NCBI GenBank assembly: GCA_036702975.1
Contig: DATNPX010000012.1
Location: forward strand, 310,001 to 374,000
DNA from: DATNPX01 sp036702975
GTDB lineage: Bacteria; Cyanobacteriota; Vampirovibrionia; Obscuribacterales; Obscuribacteraceae
DNA: 64,000 bases
Reading direction: 5' to 3'
Shown: in pieces, positions 1 through 8,329 of the stretch
Position numbering within the stretch: the first letter of the stretch is position 1
Layout of the letters: every line of letters starts with the position of its first letter
The notes under the pieces: generated by a model
What the model was told of the DNA's origin: nothing
The model's database searches: none
Seen by the model: the letters and a program-made list of their open reading frames with translations, nothing else
Made by a program: the position numbers and the translations under genes

Positions 1-447
1 GATCAGATCGTCAGGGCCAGCGACTTGCCCCAACCACTTGTCTCCGAGTGCATTTAAAATGCCCTGCCGGCTGGCATTTTGATTGGTGAGGAGGCGTACA
101 TGATCTTTTTCGAAACGCCCAGCTTTAGGATCCACCAGGTAATCGTAAAAATCTTGCGCCGCTTTATCCATTTTGAGCCCATTATTCAAAGGCTTTTCAG
201 CGAACTTATCTATTCCGATTACTACAGCCCACTTATTTCTGACGGGGCGATTCTCCGCTCGCTTGGAGGTCGATAAGTCTTGCACTTTCGTGAACGTAAC
301 TCCAGAATGACCAGCCGGCTTCGGCTGCGCCTCGCTGGCGAAGCATGGCACCGGCAGCACTGTGGTAAGTGCAATCGGCAATACCAAAGAAGCACGAACC
401 AGACTCCAGACCATCAAGCTAAAATTGCCACTGGTGATTCTACTCAT
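1..447 (-). CDS. Caspase-like (peptidase C14) protein, C-terminus beyond left edge
   Basis: Reading the minus strand from an ATG at 447 gives about 149 open codons that run off the window. The first ~37 residues form a signal peptide (hydrophobic LVLPIALTTVLPV, then CFASEA). From about residue 73 the sequence KWAVVIGIDKF, then LNNGLKMDKAAQDFYDYL and DHVRLLTNQNASRQGI, follows the start of the caspase/p20 fold: first beta strand, the A-D-a helix and the second strand. The edge cuts just after GPDDLI, immediately before the catalytic His-Gly and Cys would appear, so activity cannot be judged. Its start overlaps the 3' end of the upstream DUF4384 gene by 8 bases, which suggests coupled expression. 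Bacterial caspase-like proteins are Cys proteases that are often exported or signalling-linked. The substrate is unknown. Confidence 0.8.
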   Translation of the reverse strand, partial: MSRITSGNFSLMVWSLVRASLVLPIALTTVLPVPCFASEAQPKPAGHSGVTFTKVQDLSTSKRAENRPVRNKWAVVIGIDKFAEKPLNNGLKMDKAAQDFYDYLVDPKAGRFEKDHVRLLTNQNASRQGILNALGDKWLGQVAGPDDLI

Positions 448-1252
448 GTTGCAACGCAACCTCCACAGCTAAGATGCTGTCAGGTTTCTCATTGACTACA
501 TAGACTGAGCTTTTGTCTTTTAAAACAGTAGCCTTCAACTCGGTACCACTTTGATCCACATTGAATTTGACATTCGTTGCTCCGCTAAAGCTCACCACTT
601 GCGGTGCACCAGTCTTGAGCATATCTTGCGGAATAATGACAGGATCAGGGTCGTCCCAGGACAACTGCATTCGAGTCGGCACCAAATCCTTTGCTCCATC
701 TTGTCTGCTCGAGACATAGCAGGTGAGTAGTTTTGAGTCGAAGTATTCTTTGGCATTGAGCCTTGTGCGCGAGAATATCAGCGCGATGTCTTCCGTTCCA
801 GGCTTCGCATCAAATTCAAGTGCAGTTTTACTGGGGATGGCATAATCGTGGCCAGCTTTTAACTCGTTGTCCACGCCGGTATCTTCGCTAGGGAACAGCA
901 GATTCTGAGCGCCGCTGGTGCCCTTTTTCATGACTATATACATAAAGCCATCAGTATTGGCGAGGACGTGGAAACGAATCATGTCACCAGTTTTGAATTT
1001 GTACTTGTTGTTGCTGCGAAAAGACTTGCCGTCTCGAGTCAACTCGATCCAGTAGCTTAGGCCGGTGTTCATCTTGGCACTGGGATTATTCAACTGCTCG
1101 GCAAATGCCTTACGAGCCTTCGCTTTTAAGAGAAGGTTTGGCTCAGCATCTTCAGCCGCAATGGCAGGCAAAACAGACAGAAGAACAAATGAAATCCGCA
1201 AAACTTGCGCGGTTAAGAAACTGAAAGCTTTTTTCTGAGTCGAACAAATCAT
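440..1252 (-). CDS. Secreted DUF4384-type protein
   Basis: A 270-residue protein with an N-terminal signal segment (FLTAQVLRISFVLLSVLPAIAA, about residues 12-33). The body from about residue 65 (LSYWIELTRDGK, GDMIRFHVLANTDGFMYIV, LLFPSEDTG) matches the beta-rich DUF4384 pattern: a polypeptide with a phrase about the properties of an agent being presented and values given as a fraction. DUF4384 domains commonly accompany caspase or serine/threonine kinase genes. Here the next gene downstream is a caspase-like protease whose ATG overlaps this stop codon, so the two probably form a bicistronic unit. The biochemical role of DUF4384 is not established. It may be a periplasmic recognition or regulatory partner of the protease (inference). 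Confidence 0.7.
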   Translation of the reverse strand: MICSTQKKAFSFLTAQVLRISFVLLSVLPAIAAEDAEPNLLLKAKARKAFAEQLNNPSAKMNTGLSYWIELTRDGKSFRSNNKYKFKTGDMIRFHVLANTDGFMYIVMKKGTSGAQNLLFPSEDTGVDNELKAGHDYAIPSKTALEFDAKPGTEDIALIFSRTRLNAKEYFDSKLLTCYVSSRQDGAKDLVPTRMQLSWDDPDPVIIPQDMLKTGAPQVVSFSGATNVKFNVDQSGTELKATVLKDKSSVYVVNEKPDSILAVEVALQHE

Positions 1253-1367
1253 CTTAACTACTAATCTCCGGAAGTTTTTTCATAAACCTTAAAACAGAAG
1301 GACAGATGAACTTTGAAATTTAGGAGGAGTTTCAGTTTCTTACTTGGTGGTTGACGCGACGCTAACT

Positions 1368-2432
1368 TTAATTCGGTGATTTTTGTCTGGCTTGGTAAGC
1401 AAGTATATGCAAGTCGAGCCAATTGGTCAGCGAATCTAACGCGGCATCACTGGCTTGATTCTCTTCGAAAATCAGATGCTCGCCATTTTGCACCAATTGA
1501 ATACGCCTGTCGTTGGTTCCTAACTCGTTGAACAATTGCACCGTGCCTTCAGGTTTGACGAGTTTATCCTTGCAACCTTGCACCATGAGTACCGGGGTGC
1601 TCTTGATCAGTGGCGCGACATCGTGATTGTGGTCCATAAAGCTCTGGAAAAGCATCAGTTCGCGAGGACTCAAGTTGAGACGATTCAATGGATCGTTCCC
1701 CCACGCCTCACGCAATTCGGGCTTTTCTGTCGCTTGCTTGATTACGCCGCTACCGACATCAAACTCTTTGTTCAAACCGCCTTCAATAGCGTGCAGAGCC
1801 ACTTTCACCGTAGTAGTTCCTTGCCTGAAGCGAGTTCCAGCCGGTACCGACGAAATTGTCCCGTCTACCAGCTCCGGATAGGCTGCAGTGGCATGCATGA
1901 CGATCGCACCGCCCATGCTCTCGCCCAGGAGAAACACAGGCAAACCAGAATGGGCACGGTGCAATACTTTGAGCGTCGCTTTGATGTCTGATAGACATCC
2001 ATCAAAGTCGACATGCTCTTTACCCTCGACATCTTTGTACGAACCAAATCCGCGCATATCGACCGCGTATACGATAAATCCAAGTTTAGCCATCCGCTTA
2101 CCGAAATCGGCATAGCTTCCGTTGTGTAAGCCCAGACCATGCACGCATAGAATCACAGCTTTGGCAGTACTAGGGTCTTGCGTCCAGCGTAAAGTTGGAG
2201 CCGTCGGACGGGACGGCTTCTTCGCCGATGCCACGTCCTTGCTACCGGCTACAGAAGCAGCATCAGTTGCTTCTGAGTTGTTTGCACTATTTGGTTTGGC
2301 GGCGGACGTCGTCAACGAATCGTTCGTACTTTTGTTGGCATCATTCGCCGAAACCGGCACCATCAAGCCAACATCCAGGCACAGACACAAAAAACAGCAA
2401 ACAAATACAGGGACGAAATCAGCTCGCAACAT
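1368..2432 (-). CDS. Exported alpha/beta hydrolase (S33/monoacylglycerol-lipase-like)
   Basis: A 354-residue protein with a hydrophobic Cys-rich signal segment (about residues 8-29), then a Ser/Ala/Asn-rich linker to about residue 80. The hydrolase core shows the oxyanion region VILCVHGLG (94-102), the nucleophile elbow GESMGG with Ser172, a candidate acid Asp289 (VQGCKDK) and a catalytic His319 (NGEHLIF). This is the full triad of the serine aminopeptidase S33/monoacylglycerol lipase group. The substrate is probably a lipid ester or similar small ester, acted on outside the cytoplasm (inference). It is transcribed divergently from the membrane protein gene at 2523, with 90 bases between the starts. 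Confidence 0.8.
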   Translation of the reverse strand: MLRADFVPVFVCCFLCLCLDVGLMVPVSANDANKSTNDSLTTSAAKPNSANNSEATDAASVAGSKDVASAKKPSRPTAPTLRWTQDPSTAKAVILCVHGLGLHNGSYADFGKRMAKLGFIVYAVDMRGFGSYKDVEGKEHVDFDGCLSDIKATLKVLHRAHSGLPVFLLGESMGGAIVMHATAAYPELVDGTISSVPAGTRFRQGTTTVKVALHAIEGGLNKEFDVGSGVIKQATEKPELREAWGNDPLNRLNLSPRELMLFQSFMDHNHDVAPLIKSTPVLMVQGCKDKLVKPEGTVQLFNELGTNDRRIQLVQNGEHLIFEENQASDAALDSLTNWLDLHILAYQARQKSPN

Positions 2433-2522
2433 GAGAAAAATATTCCCGGGGAGATGGAACTGCAGGATTCTGGCGAAAGCTAATCAAGGGCTAGAATTGA
2501 GATCGTATTCTACGGCATTTCG

Positions 2523-3782
2523 ATGATATCGCTTAAAAAGCGCGAACATACGGCGACAGCAGCCGTTACAAACGCAATTGACAATCGGCAAGAAAAAACT
2601 ACCGCGGCTCTCCCGGCAGCAATACTTGGCTCAGTGACCGTGGCTCTGTTTTGTTGCCTGCGGCTTGCCCAGGCATCGCTTGCGCGTAGCTTGCAACTAG
2701 ACTCACCCGACGGCTTTCATTTCGGTCAATTGAGTCTGCTTCTTCTACCAATGGTTCTTTTGCCTGTGCCCATAAGTGCGCTTTTGAGACGGCACACGAA
2801 ATCGAGACTTATAGCCACTTTGGCGCTGCTTTCGTGTGCGACGGCCGCAGGTAATCTCATTCTCCTTAATCAGTGCGCCTCTACCTTTGTTTTAAGCACG
2901 ATGCTCATTGTCTTTGGTGCCAGCTATGAATGTGCACGTGTCGGTCTGTTGCAATTTCTCCGACAAGCTAAGGAGAGCTCAACGCACAGAGTCGTGTCGA
3001 ACCTCTATGTTTTGGATATAAGTGCCACTGCACTCGCCGTCTTTCTTTTTCGCGAACCTGGAGCACTGGTGGCACCGGTGGCGGCAGTGCGCGTGGTTGC
3101 TCTTGCTGAACTTCTCTACGCACTGGGCTTGACGTTAATAAAAGACAGCGAACATAGGATATTCACAGCAAATATATTTGAGAAAAAAGGTTTGTTCGGA
3201 AGCGATTTTTTAGCACGCATGAGTGCCACGGTAGTCGCAGCACCAGCATTTGTTTTGGTGGCGCTAGCTCTTGGTGGACGTTTTCTTTGGCCATACGCTA
3301 CGACAAAGTTATTTTTGATATTGGCGGCAGGTAGCCTCGCGTTCACTTTTTTGCCGAAATCAAAAGGACAAAAAGCGTTTCTGCTCGCGAAGGTGTCTTC
3401 AGCACTCGGAGCGGCAATCTGCTTGTGGAGACCCGAGGGTCTGCCCCTCTTTATCAACATATTTCTATGTGGCGGTCTTGCTACTGTCGTTTGCTCCCAG
3501 CTTGCCGGAGACGACGATTTCGGCAGTGATTTTTGCATGGAGTCGAAAACAAAACAGATAGCCATCTTGAGCAACATTGCGCTCGTCGCCTTGATCAGCT
3601 TCGGCAGTTGCTGCTGGCTCGAGCCCCGCCTGGACGGAATGTCTGGCACAGCCATTGTGCGTACCGCCTGTTTAGGACAGATGGCTTTGCTCATGCTCTC
3701 CTCTATCGGATCCTGGTTGGCTGCTGAAGCTGTAAAATGGCGTCAAAGTTACACTTCGAGCGATTCAAGTAGCGAATTTTAA
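2523..3782 (+). CDS. Multi-spanning membrane protein, MFS-like, function unknown
   Basis: A 419-residue, strongly hydrophobic protein. About 10-12 hydrophobic stretches can be seen from residue 30 to 405, for example LPAAILGSVTVALFCCL, LSLLLLPMVLLPVPISALL and FVLSTMLIVFGASYECA. Charged loops follow the positive-inside pattern (LLRRHTKSR, LLQFLRQAKESSTHR). Length and layout suggest a transporter of major-facilitator type, but no signature motif was recognised, so the family is not asserted. The start is ATG ATA TCG. It stands alone, with the hydrolase gene divergent upstream and a TPR lipoprotein gene 106 bases downstream. Confidence 0.6.
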   Translation: MISLKKREHTATAAVTNAIDNRQEKTTAALPAAILGSVTVALFCCLRLAQASLARSLQLDSPDGFHFGQLSLLLLPMVLLPVPISALLRRHTKSRLIATLALLSCATAAGNLILLNQCASTFVLSTMLIVFGASYECARVGLLQFLRQAKESSTHRVVSNLYVLDISATALAVFLFREPGALVAPVAAVRVVALAELLYALGLTLIKDSEHRIFTANIFEKKGLFGSDFLARMSATVVAAPAFVLVALALGGRFLWPYATTKLFLILAAGSLAFTFLPKSKGQKAFLLAKVSSALGAAICLWRPEGLPLFINIFLCGGLATVVCSQLAGDDDFGSDFCMESKTKQIAILSNIALVALISFGSCCWLEPRLDGMSGTAIVRTACLGQMALLMLSSIGSWLAAEAVKWRQSYTSSDSSSEF

Positions 3783-3851
3783 GGTTGTATCGGCATTAAT
3801 AATTTCTTTTCCAAATCGATATTGGCAACTGCAACAGTCGATTGAGCACCG

Positions 3852-3857
3852 TATAAT
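3852..3857 (+). promoter_or_regulatory. Candidate -10 box (TATAAT)
   Basis: A perfect TATAAT hexamer lies 31 bases before the ATG of the TPR lipoprotein gene at 3889. The -35 side is weak (TGCAAC about 16 bases upstream), so this is a plausible but unproven sigma-70-type promoter. Confidence 0.4.
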
Positions 3858-3888
3858 TTGATAGACGACACAGCTAGACAGGCTCACC

Positions 3889-4515
3889 ATGACAAACAAA
3901 AAAGACTGCAGTCAACTGACAATCTGGTTCGCGGCCTCACTGCTCTCTTTATTTGCAATTTCTGGATGTTCTGAAGAGAGTTCAACAAGCACCAGCTCTC
4001 AAAGTGGTGGTCCGCCGAAGTGGAAACAAAACTACGAAAAATCACTTGAATACTACAAGTCTGGCGACTACGCAAAGATGATTCCGTTGCTCGAAGAAGC
4101 AAAAGATGAGGCTAAGCAAGCGACAGGTTCCAGTTCGGTTGACTGGGGCGACTATGAAACCAGATTAGCCAGAGCCTACTATTTCACTGGAAATTATGCC
4201 AAGGCATACGCTGCAGCCGCAGATGCAACCACTGTTCTGGAAGCGGCAAGAGCCGGAACCAGCAACCGCTACAGAGCTAATTGGTTTGCTGGTTGCGCCG
4301 CTGCTGACGATCACAAATTAGATGAGGCGCTGCCCTATCTAATTCGAGCACTGAATCTTACCAAAGAAACAGATAGTGAATGGAACATGAAAAACGCACT
4401 TTCAACGCTGTATGACAAATTGATTCTTTGCTATATGGCTAAAAACGATCACCACAAAGTTGACGAACTAAAAAAAGAGAAGGAAGCGGCATTAAAAGCA
4501 AAAGGCTTGAAATAG
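3889..4515 (+). CDS. TPR lipoprotein
   Basis: A 208-residue protein with a lipoprotein signal peptide: a positive start (MTNKK), a hydrophobic core (IWFAASLLSLFAI) and a lipobox ISGC with the acylated Cys at about residue 27. A Ser/Thr linker follows. The mature part is helical and TPR-like: ENYEKSLEYYKSGDYAKM-type helices near residues 45-70, RAYYFTGNYAKAYAAA near 105-120, and a third pair with DEALPYLIRAL near 145-155. Such proteins are scaffolds at the envelope. No partner is evident beyond the following membrane genes, which start 25 bases downstream on the same strand. Confidence 0.75.
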   Translation: MTNKKDCSQLTIWFAASLLSLFAISGCSEESSTSTSSQSGGPPKWKQNYEKSLEYYKSGDYAKMIPLLEEAKDEAKQATGSSSVDWGDYETRLARAYYFTGNYAKAYAAAADATTVLEAARAGTSNRYRANWFAGCAAADDHKLDEALPYLIRALNLTKETDSEWNMKNALSTLYDKLILCYMAKNDHHKVDELKKEKEAALKAKGLK

Positions 4516-4540
4516 TCTCAGCTCCTGCAGCTTGCACCTA

Positions 4541-5074
4541 ATGCGCAAAAAAAGCAAAGATTGGAATGGCAAGCATCTCGCTATTTCAGTGTTTATTCTC
4601 GCGCAGTCAGCAATGGTGCTCTCATTTACGTTTCCGGTAACTTCGTGGCTCCGTAACGTCAACGACGCGGTTAGTCGATACTTGATGTTTTTCGGCTTCG
4701 ACCAGACATACGCTGTCTTCGTAAAACCGCGCAAAATCAACAAGCATCTTTCCGGCTTTATCGTCTATAAGAGTGGACTGACTGAACTGTACGACTACCC
4801 GAGAGTCGAGCAATATGGGTTTTTAGAAAAGATCCGATTCGAGCGTTACCGCAAGTTCTTCAGCGACAACCTCGACACCCGCTATCTGGAAGATGGAAAG
4901 GCAGACCTGGCAAGATACATTGCCAGAACGCACAACGTCGGAGAAGACCCACCCTGCGCCATATCACTTTGGCTTGTAACAATTCCGATCCCCCCACCAG
5001 ATGGTAGCGAATGCAAACCGAGAACGATTGCACCATTCATTGATTACACTGTGCAGGAGACCGACCTGCAATGA
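4541..5074 (+). CDS. Membrane-anchored companion of HTTM protein
   Basis: About 177 residues from ATG 4541 (a TTG at 4532 is an alternative start). One N-terminal membrane segment (LAISVFILAQSAMVLSFTF) precedes a soluble domain. It is visibly paralogous to the 200-residue protein encoded at 19874-20476: both have a TM helix, a short strand-rich part ending in IYEFPR or LYDYPR, a helical part with RYRKFFSDNL or KMRKLFVDAL, and a closing VQETDLQ or VKESDLL. In both places the gene is coupled by a 4-base ATGA overlap to a downstream HTTM gene, so the two proteins probably act together. The function is unknown. Confidence 0.7.
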   Translation: MRKKSKDWNGKHLAISVFILAQSAMVLSFTFPVTSWLRNVNDAVSRYLMFFGFDQTYAVFVKPRKINKHLSGFIVYKSGLTELYDYPRVEQYGFLEKIRFERYRKFFSDNLDTRYLEDGKADLARYIARTHNVGEDPPCAISLWLVTIPIPPPDGSECKPRTIAPFIDYTVQETDLQ

Positions 5075-6009
5075 ACATCTGGTCAAAGCCTATCGCGCTA
5101 TGGAACGAGTTTTTCTTTGCTCCAAAATCTGTGTTGCCCGTTGCTATATATAGAATCTTTCTAGGTGGACTGGCACTGCAAACAGCGCTCTTTCTGTTGC
5201 CAGATGCCGCAACATGGTTTGGTCCACACGCGATCTTGAGTCTGAAAACAATTCTGAACCACTTTGGCTATCCGGTCTTCAGCCTGCTCTATTTCTTACC
5301 AGACAAAGAATGGTCGGTGCAGGCAGTCTTCGTACTTTTGATCGCGTCGTCTGTATTCGTGATACTCGGATATCGCACACGCTTATCAACAGTGTTGACA
5401 CTTCTTTGCCTTCTCACGCTGTATCATCGCAATCCTTATCTATTGCACAGCGGTGACTCTTACCTCAGACAACAATTTTTCTGGCTCATCTGGTCACCTG
5501 CCGGCAAAACACTCTCACTAGATAGAAAACTGAAAAAGGACGCCCCTAACAATCTTTGTCCGATTGAAGAGCCATGGGCAATGCGCATGATGCAACTGCA
5601 GTTTTGTCTTGTATATGCGCACTCTTGCTACAGCAAGATTCAAGACAAAAGTTGGTTTGACGGCAGCGCTGTTTATTACTCCCTGCACCTGACCGAGTTT
5701 CAAAAGTTGACCATTCCTGGCATGTTCGACAACATTTTCTTGTGCAAATTGCTTACCTGGGCTGCCTTAGGATTGGAGTTTGCGCTTTTTACTCTGATCT
5801 GGATCAAACCAATTCGCGGACTGGTTCTCTTGTTGGGACTACTTTTTCATCTGACGATTGATTGTTTCATGAACATCCCTCTTTTCGAATGGATGATGAT
5901 TCTATCAATGGTGCTTTTTATAGATCCGCAACTGCTGCACAGGATTGACCAAAAGCTTTGCAAATTCAGGAGGAAAGAAAAAACACAGCTTCTTAAAGGT
6001 CCAACTTAA
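5071..6009 (+). CDS. HTTM-domain membrane protein
   Basis: A 312-residue integral membrane protein with the HTTM (vitamin-K-dependent gamma-carboxylase-like transmembrane) layout. It opens with a short amphipathic N-terminus and PVAIYRIFLGGLALQTALF, followed by several membrane segments. The conserved middle reads AMRMMQLQFCLVYAHSCYSKI and SWFDGSAVYYSLHL, and the later part LLFHLTIDCFMNIPLFEWMM. HTTM proteins resemble the membrane part of gamma-glutamyl carboxylase, but most bacterial members have no assigned reaction. The ATG overlaps the stop of the companion gene (ATGA). Its last bases overlap the convergent gene at 5993. A longer paralogue lies at 17865-19877. Confidence 0.8.
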   Translation: MNIWSKPIALWNEFFFAPKSVLPVAIYRIFLGGLALQTALFLLPDAATWFGPHAILSLKTILNHFGYPVFSLLYFLPDKEWSVQAVFVLLIASSVFVILGYRTRLSTVLTLLCLLTLYHRNPYLLHSGDSYLRQQFFWLIWSPAGKTLSLDRKLKKDAPNNLCPIEEPWAMRMMQLQFCLVYAHSCYSKIQDKSWFDGSAVYYSLHLTEFQKLTIPGMFDNIFLCKLLTWAALGLEFALFTLIWIKPIRGLVLLLGLLFHLTIDCFMNIPLFEWMMILSMVLFIDPQLLHRIDQKLCKFRRKEKTQLLKGPT

Positions 6010-6619
6010 GTTGTAAGTCAACAGACTGAGCATTATGCTTTAAAACATCAAGAATTCGGGTTTTCGGCAATCCGCAACCCGGGGAGCCTCGCCAAAACGA
6101 CGCTTTCTTCAGATCTTCATCAATGTATCTGGAAGCCTTTTGAAGGTGTATTTTTCGTTGTTCAGCAATTTGGGTACCCTGAGCAATCATGCTTTCCAAC
6201 GTGGCTTTGTTATTGGTCGCAATCAAATAGGCTGGGTTAGCAGTTGCACTGAATTCATTTCCCGATGTATCCATCGAAAAATAGGTTAGACCTGCATCGT
6301 TATATCCTAGCCTGGCACAATTCAGACCTTGCTGATTCGGCTCCTGTTCTGCCCGACCTTTTATTTTTGCAGCGGCAGGCGGGCTGGGTCCTTGTACAGT
6401 AGACTTACGCACGCAAACCGCACACACATACGTCGAAAGCCAGATGAGGCCAACAGTCATCACAGCAGCGCGCCACTTCGATTTGAGCAGAATATTCAAG
6501 TTTTTGTTCATTCCTGGCACCGGCGTACGATCAGCTTTACTATCCTCCCAGCGTATGAAAAGATTCCGGGATACTGCATTTGATACCACCGTCGAGATTA
6601 CGGGCATCAACATATTCAA
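5993..6619 (-). CDS. Single-pass membrane protein, unknown
   Basis: 208 residues from a TTG at 6619. An ATG at 6511 (MNKNLN) would give a 172-residue form, and neither start has a strong ribosome binding site. One hydrophobic segment (AAVMTVGLIWLSTYVCAVCV, about residues 52-71) anchors a soluble domain of about 130 residues with a helical middle (ATLESMIAQGTQIAEQRK, then IHLQKASRYIDEDLKK) and a C-terminal strand (SVDLQLKLDL). No family was recognised. Its 3' end overlaps the convergent HTTM gene by 17 bases. Confidence 0.5.
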   Translation of the reverse strand: MNMLMPVISTVVSNAVSRNLFIRWEDSKADRTPVPGMNKNLNILLKSKWRAAVMTVGLIWLSTYVCAVCVRKSTVQGPSPPAAAKIKGRAEQEPNQQGLNCARLGYNDAGLTYFSMDTSGNEFSATANPAYLIATNNKATLESMIAQGTQIAEQRKIHLQKASRYIDEDLKKASFWRGSPGCGLPKTRILDVLKHNAQSVDLQLKLDL

Positions 6620-6717
6620 AGCCCGGGAATCGTCTAGATGTCAACCAGCCGAGGAATGGACTTTGTCGAGGATTTGCGGATAATCTAACAAGGGGATTAC
6701 CAACTACACGCAAAAGA

Positions 6718-6746
6718 CTGACCTTTAATCTATATTAGGTCATAAT
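6718..6746 (+). promoter_or_regulatory. Promoter with overlapping inverted repeat
   Basis: CTGACC (6718-6723) and CATAAT (6741-6746), spaced by 17 bases, resemble -35/-10 boxes about 30 bases before the TPR gene at 6774. The perfect inverted repeat TGACCT (6719-6724) / AGGTCA (6737-6742) sits exactly across the boxes, as a repressor operator would. The binding factor is unknown. Confidence 0.4.
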
Positions 6747-6773
6747 TTTGTAGACGTACTACACGGAAAGAAT

Positions 6774-7475
6774 ATGAAACTGAAGCGAATTTTGGTGTTA
6801 TCGATCGTCGCAACCGGCCTAAGCCTCGCTGGCTTCCAAACAAGCCGAGCCGGGCAGGTCGTAATCCTCAAAGATACTGACGACGCACAAGCAGACGACA
6901 TTCCACAACCCGCCGCTGAATCACAGACTGTCGTAACCCTGTGTAAAGAAAGTCTTGCCCAAATGCGAGCCAAAAATATGGCAGAAGCTTTCAAGACTGT
7001 GGCAAGAGCCAAGGCAGAGTCACCAAATAGTGCTGAAGTGGCTCGAACCTATGCGTATTTATATATAGAAGAGAACCAGCCAAAATATGCAATCAGAGTC
7101 CTGGATGATTTAGCTAAAACCACAAAGCTCACGACCAATGATCTCCTTGTGTTAGGAACGGCAAAATGGAAGGACGGCAATATTGCAGGAGCAACCACCT
7201 CGTTCAAATCAGCGACAACGCTCGATCCGGACTCGACTGAAGCTGTAATCGACTATATTAGAGGTCTTCTCGCAGTCAAAGACTGGCCAGAAGCCATGAG
7301 CGAATGCGACAAGGCGCTCCTGAGGTTCAAAAATCAGGAAATGCAGACGGCATTAATAAAGATGAAAGCTCGGGCAGCTACGGCATTAAAGGCACAGAAG
7401 GCTGCCGCAGAAGAACATGTGGCACCGGTCCGAATAGAGGACGGAAATAATGCACCTAAGCATGGTGGCGGTTAA
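6774..7475 (+). CDS. Secreted TPR protein
   Basis: 233 residues. Signal peptide MKLKRILVLSIVATGLSLAG with cleavage likely near SRAG (about residue 27). The start is supported by GGAAAG a few bases upstream. TPR helices run from about residue 50 to 205 (SLAQMRAKNMAEAFKTVARA, YAYLYIEENQPKYAIRVLD, TAKWKDGNIAGATTSFKSA, KDWPEAMSECDKALLRF). The tail is Lys/Ala-rich and ends in GGG. TPR arrays bind other proteins. No partner can be named. The Tad-like locus begins 155 bases downstream on the same strand. Confidence 0.75.
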   Translation: MKLKRILVLSIVATGLSLAGFQTSRAGQVVILKDTDDAQADDIPQPAAESQTVVTLCKESLAQMRAKNMAEAFKTVARAKAESPNSAEVARTYAYLYIEENQPKYAIRVLDDLAKTTKLTTNDLLVLGTAKWKDGNIAGATTSFKSATTLDPDSTEAVIDYIRGLLAVKDWPEAMSECDKALLRFKNQEMQTALIKMKARAATALKAQKAAAEEHVAPVRIEDGNNAPKHGGG

Positions 7476-7630
7476 CGCCGGCTCCCCCAGAGTTTCGTCC
7501 AGAAGCAAGCAGGGAATGGTGTTTTGGGTGCGCCAACGTGACGTAAGTCATGTTGACATGCAAAAAATCAGCATGATAACTTGAAGATAGGCTCGTTAGT
7601 AGCGGGCAAAGTGATTAGGTGTGCGAAACG

Positions 7631-8266
7631 ATGAAGATGCGAAACAAAATCACCACAAGGAAGCTTGGGCGATCATCAACGCGCAAGAGTAAGGGTGCAT
7701 TGCAAGCTGAATGGGCTATGACGATGTACGTTTTATTCTTGTTCTTTATGTTTCCGATGCTCGACTTTGCTGTACTCGGTTTACGCGCGTTTTTCTTATG
7801 GTTTGCCTGTAACCAAGCGGTTATGGTCGGCTGTAAGGCGCATACATTGGTGCAGTCAGTCACGATCGGTACAGTTACTTACTTGGGAGCTCTGAACCTG
7901 TCTACAAACAGAGCCGCAAATGTGAGGGCAGCATTCCCAGGGACGAACTGGTCAACAAATTACCCTCAGATGTATGTGACATTCTGTCCACTGAATACAT
8001 CAAGCAGCTACATTTACTACGGTCAATCCGGTCCCAGCAGTTCACCAGTCAGTCAAGGCATGCAATATTCAACTGCTGCGTCGCCTATTTCGACGTTGCC
8101 TGACATGAGCCAATATGTGGCCGAATATCAATGCGTGATTCTTGGACAGATCAGTCCATTCATTCCAGTGCCGCTGATCGGTAACGTACCTGGACTATCG
8201 GCTCCGGCTCAAATACAGGTCAAATCGACCGCCCAATTTGAAAACCCACCAGGGTTGACGCTTTAA
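7631..8266 (+). CDS. TadE-like pseudopilin/minor pilin
   Basis: About 211 residues from ATG 7631 (GTG 7619 is possible). A basic N-terminus (RKLGRSSTRKSKG) is followed by GALQAEWAMTMYVLFLFFMF, which fits the TadE/TadF pattern of a Gly/Ala processing region, a conserved Glu and one long hydrophobic helix. The rest is a Ser/Thr/Pro-rich extracytoplasmic part with few charges. TadE-like proteins are minor pilins of tight-adherence systems or related secreted assemblies. The next two genes on the strand also begin with TadE/TadG-type segments. No tadA ATPase or prepilin peptidase gene is present in the window. Confidence 0.6.
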   Translation: MKMRNKITTRKLGRSSTRKSKGALQAEWAMTMYVLFLFFMFPMLDFAVLGLRAFFLWFACNQAVMVGCKAHTLVQSVTIGTVTYLGALNLSTNRAANVRAAFPGTNWSTNYPQMYVTFCPLNTSSSYIYYGQSGPSSSPVSQGMQYSTAASPISTLPDMSQYVAEYQCVILGQISPFIPVPLIGNVPGLSAPAQIQVKSTAQFENPPGLTL

Positions 8267-8329
8267 GCGTACTTACAAAACGAAACCCATTTTTGAAGCT
8301 TGCATTACTAAATCCGGAGGACAGGCAGA

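Noticed and set aside
280..495. Plus-strand open frame of 71 codons
   Set aside because: Lies fully over the caspase and DUF4384 coding sequence on the other strand. No ribosome site and low-complexity composition.
1536..1991. Plus-strand open frame of 151 codons
   Set aside because: Antiparallel to the hydrolase gene whose catalytic triad is clear.
3116..3694. Minus-strand open frame of 192 codons
   Set aside because: Complement of the membrane protein gene, with no recognisable features.
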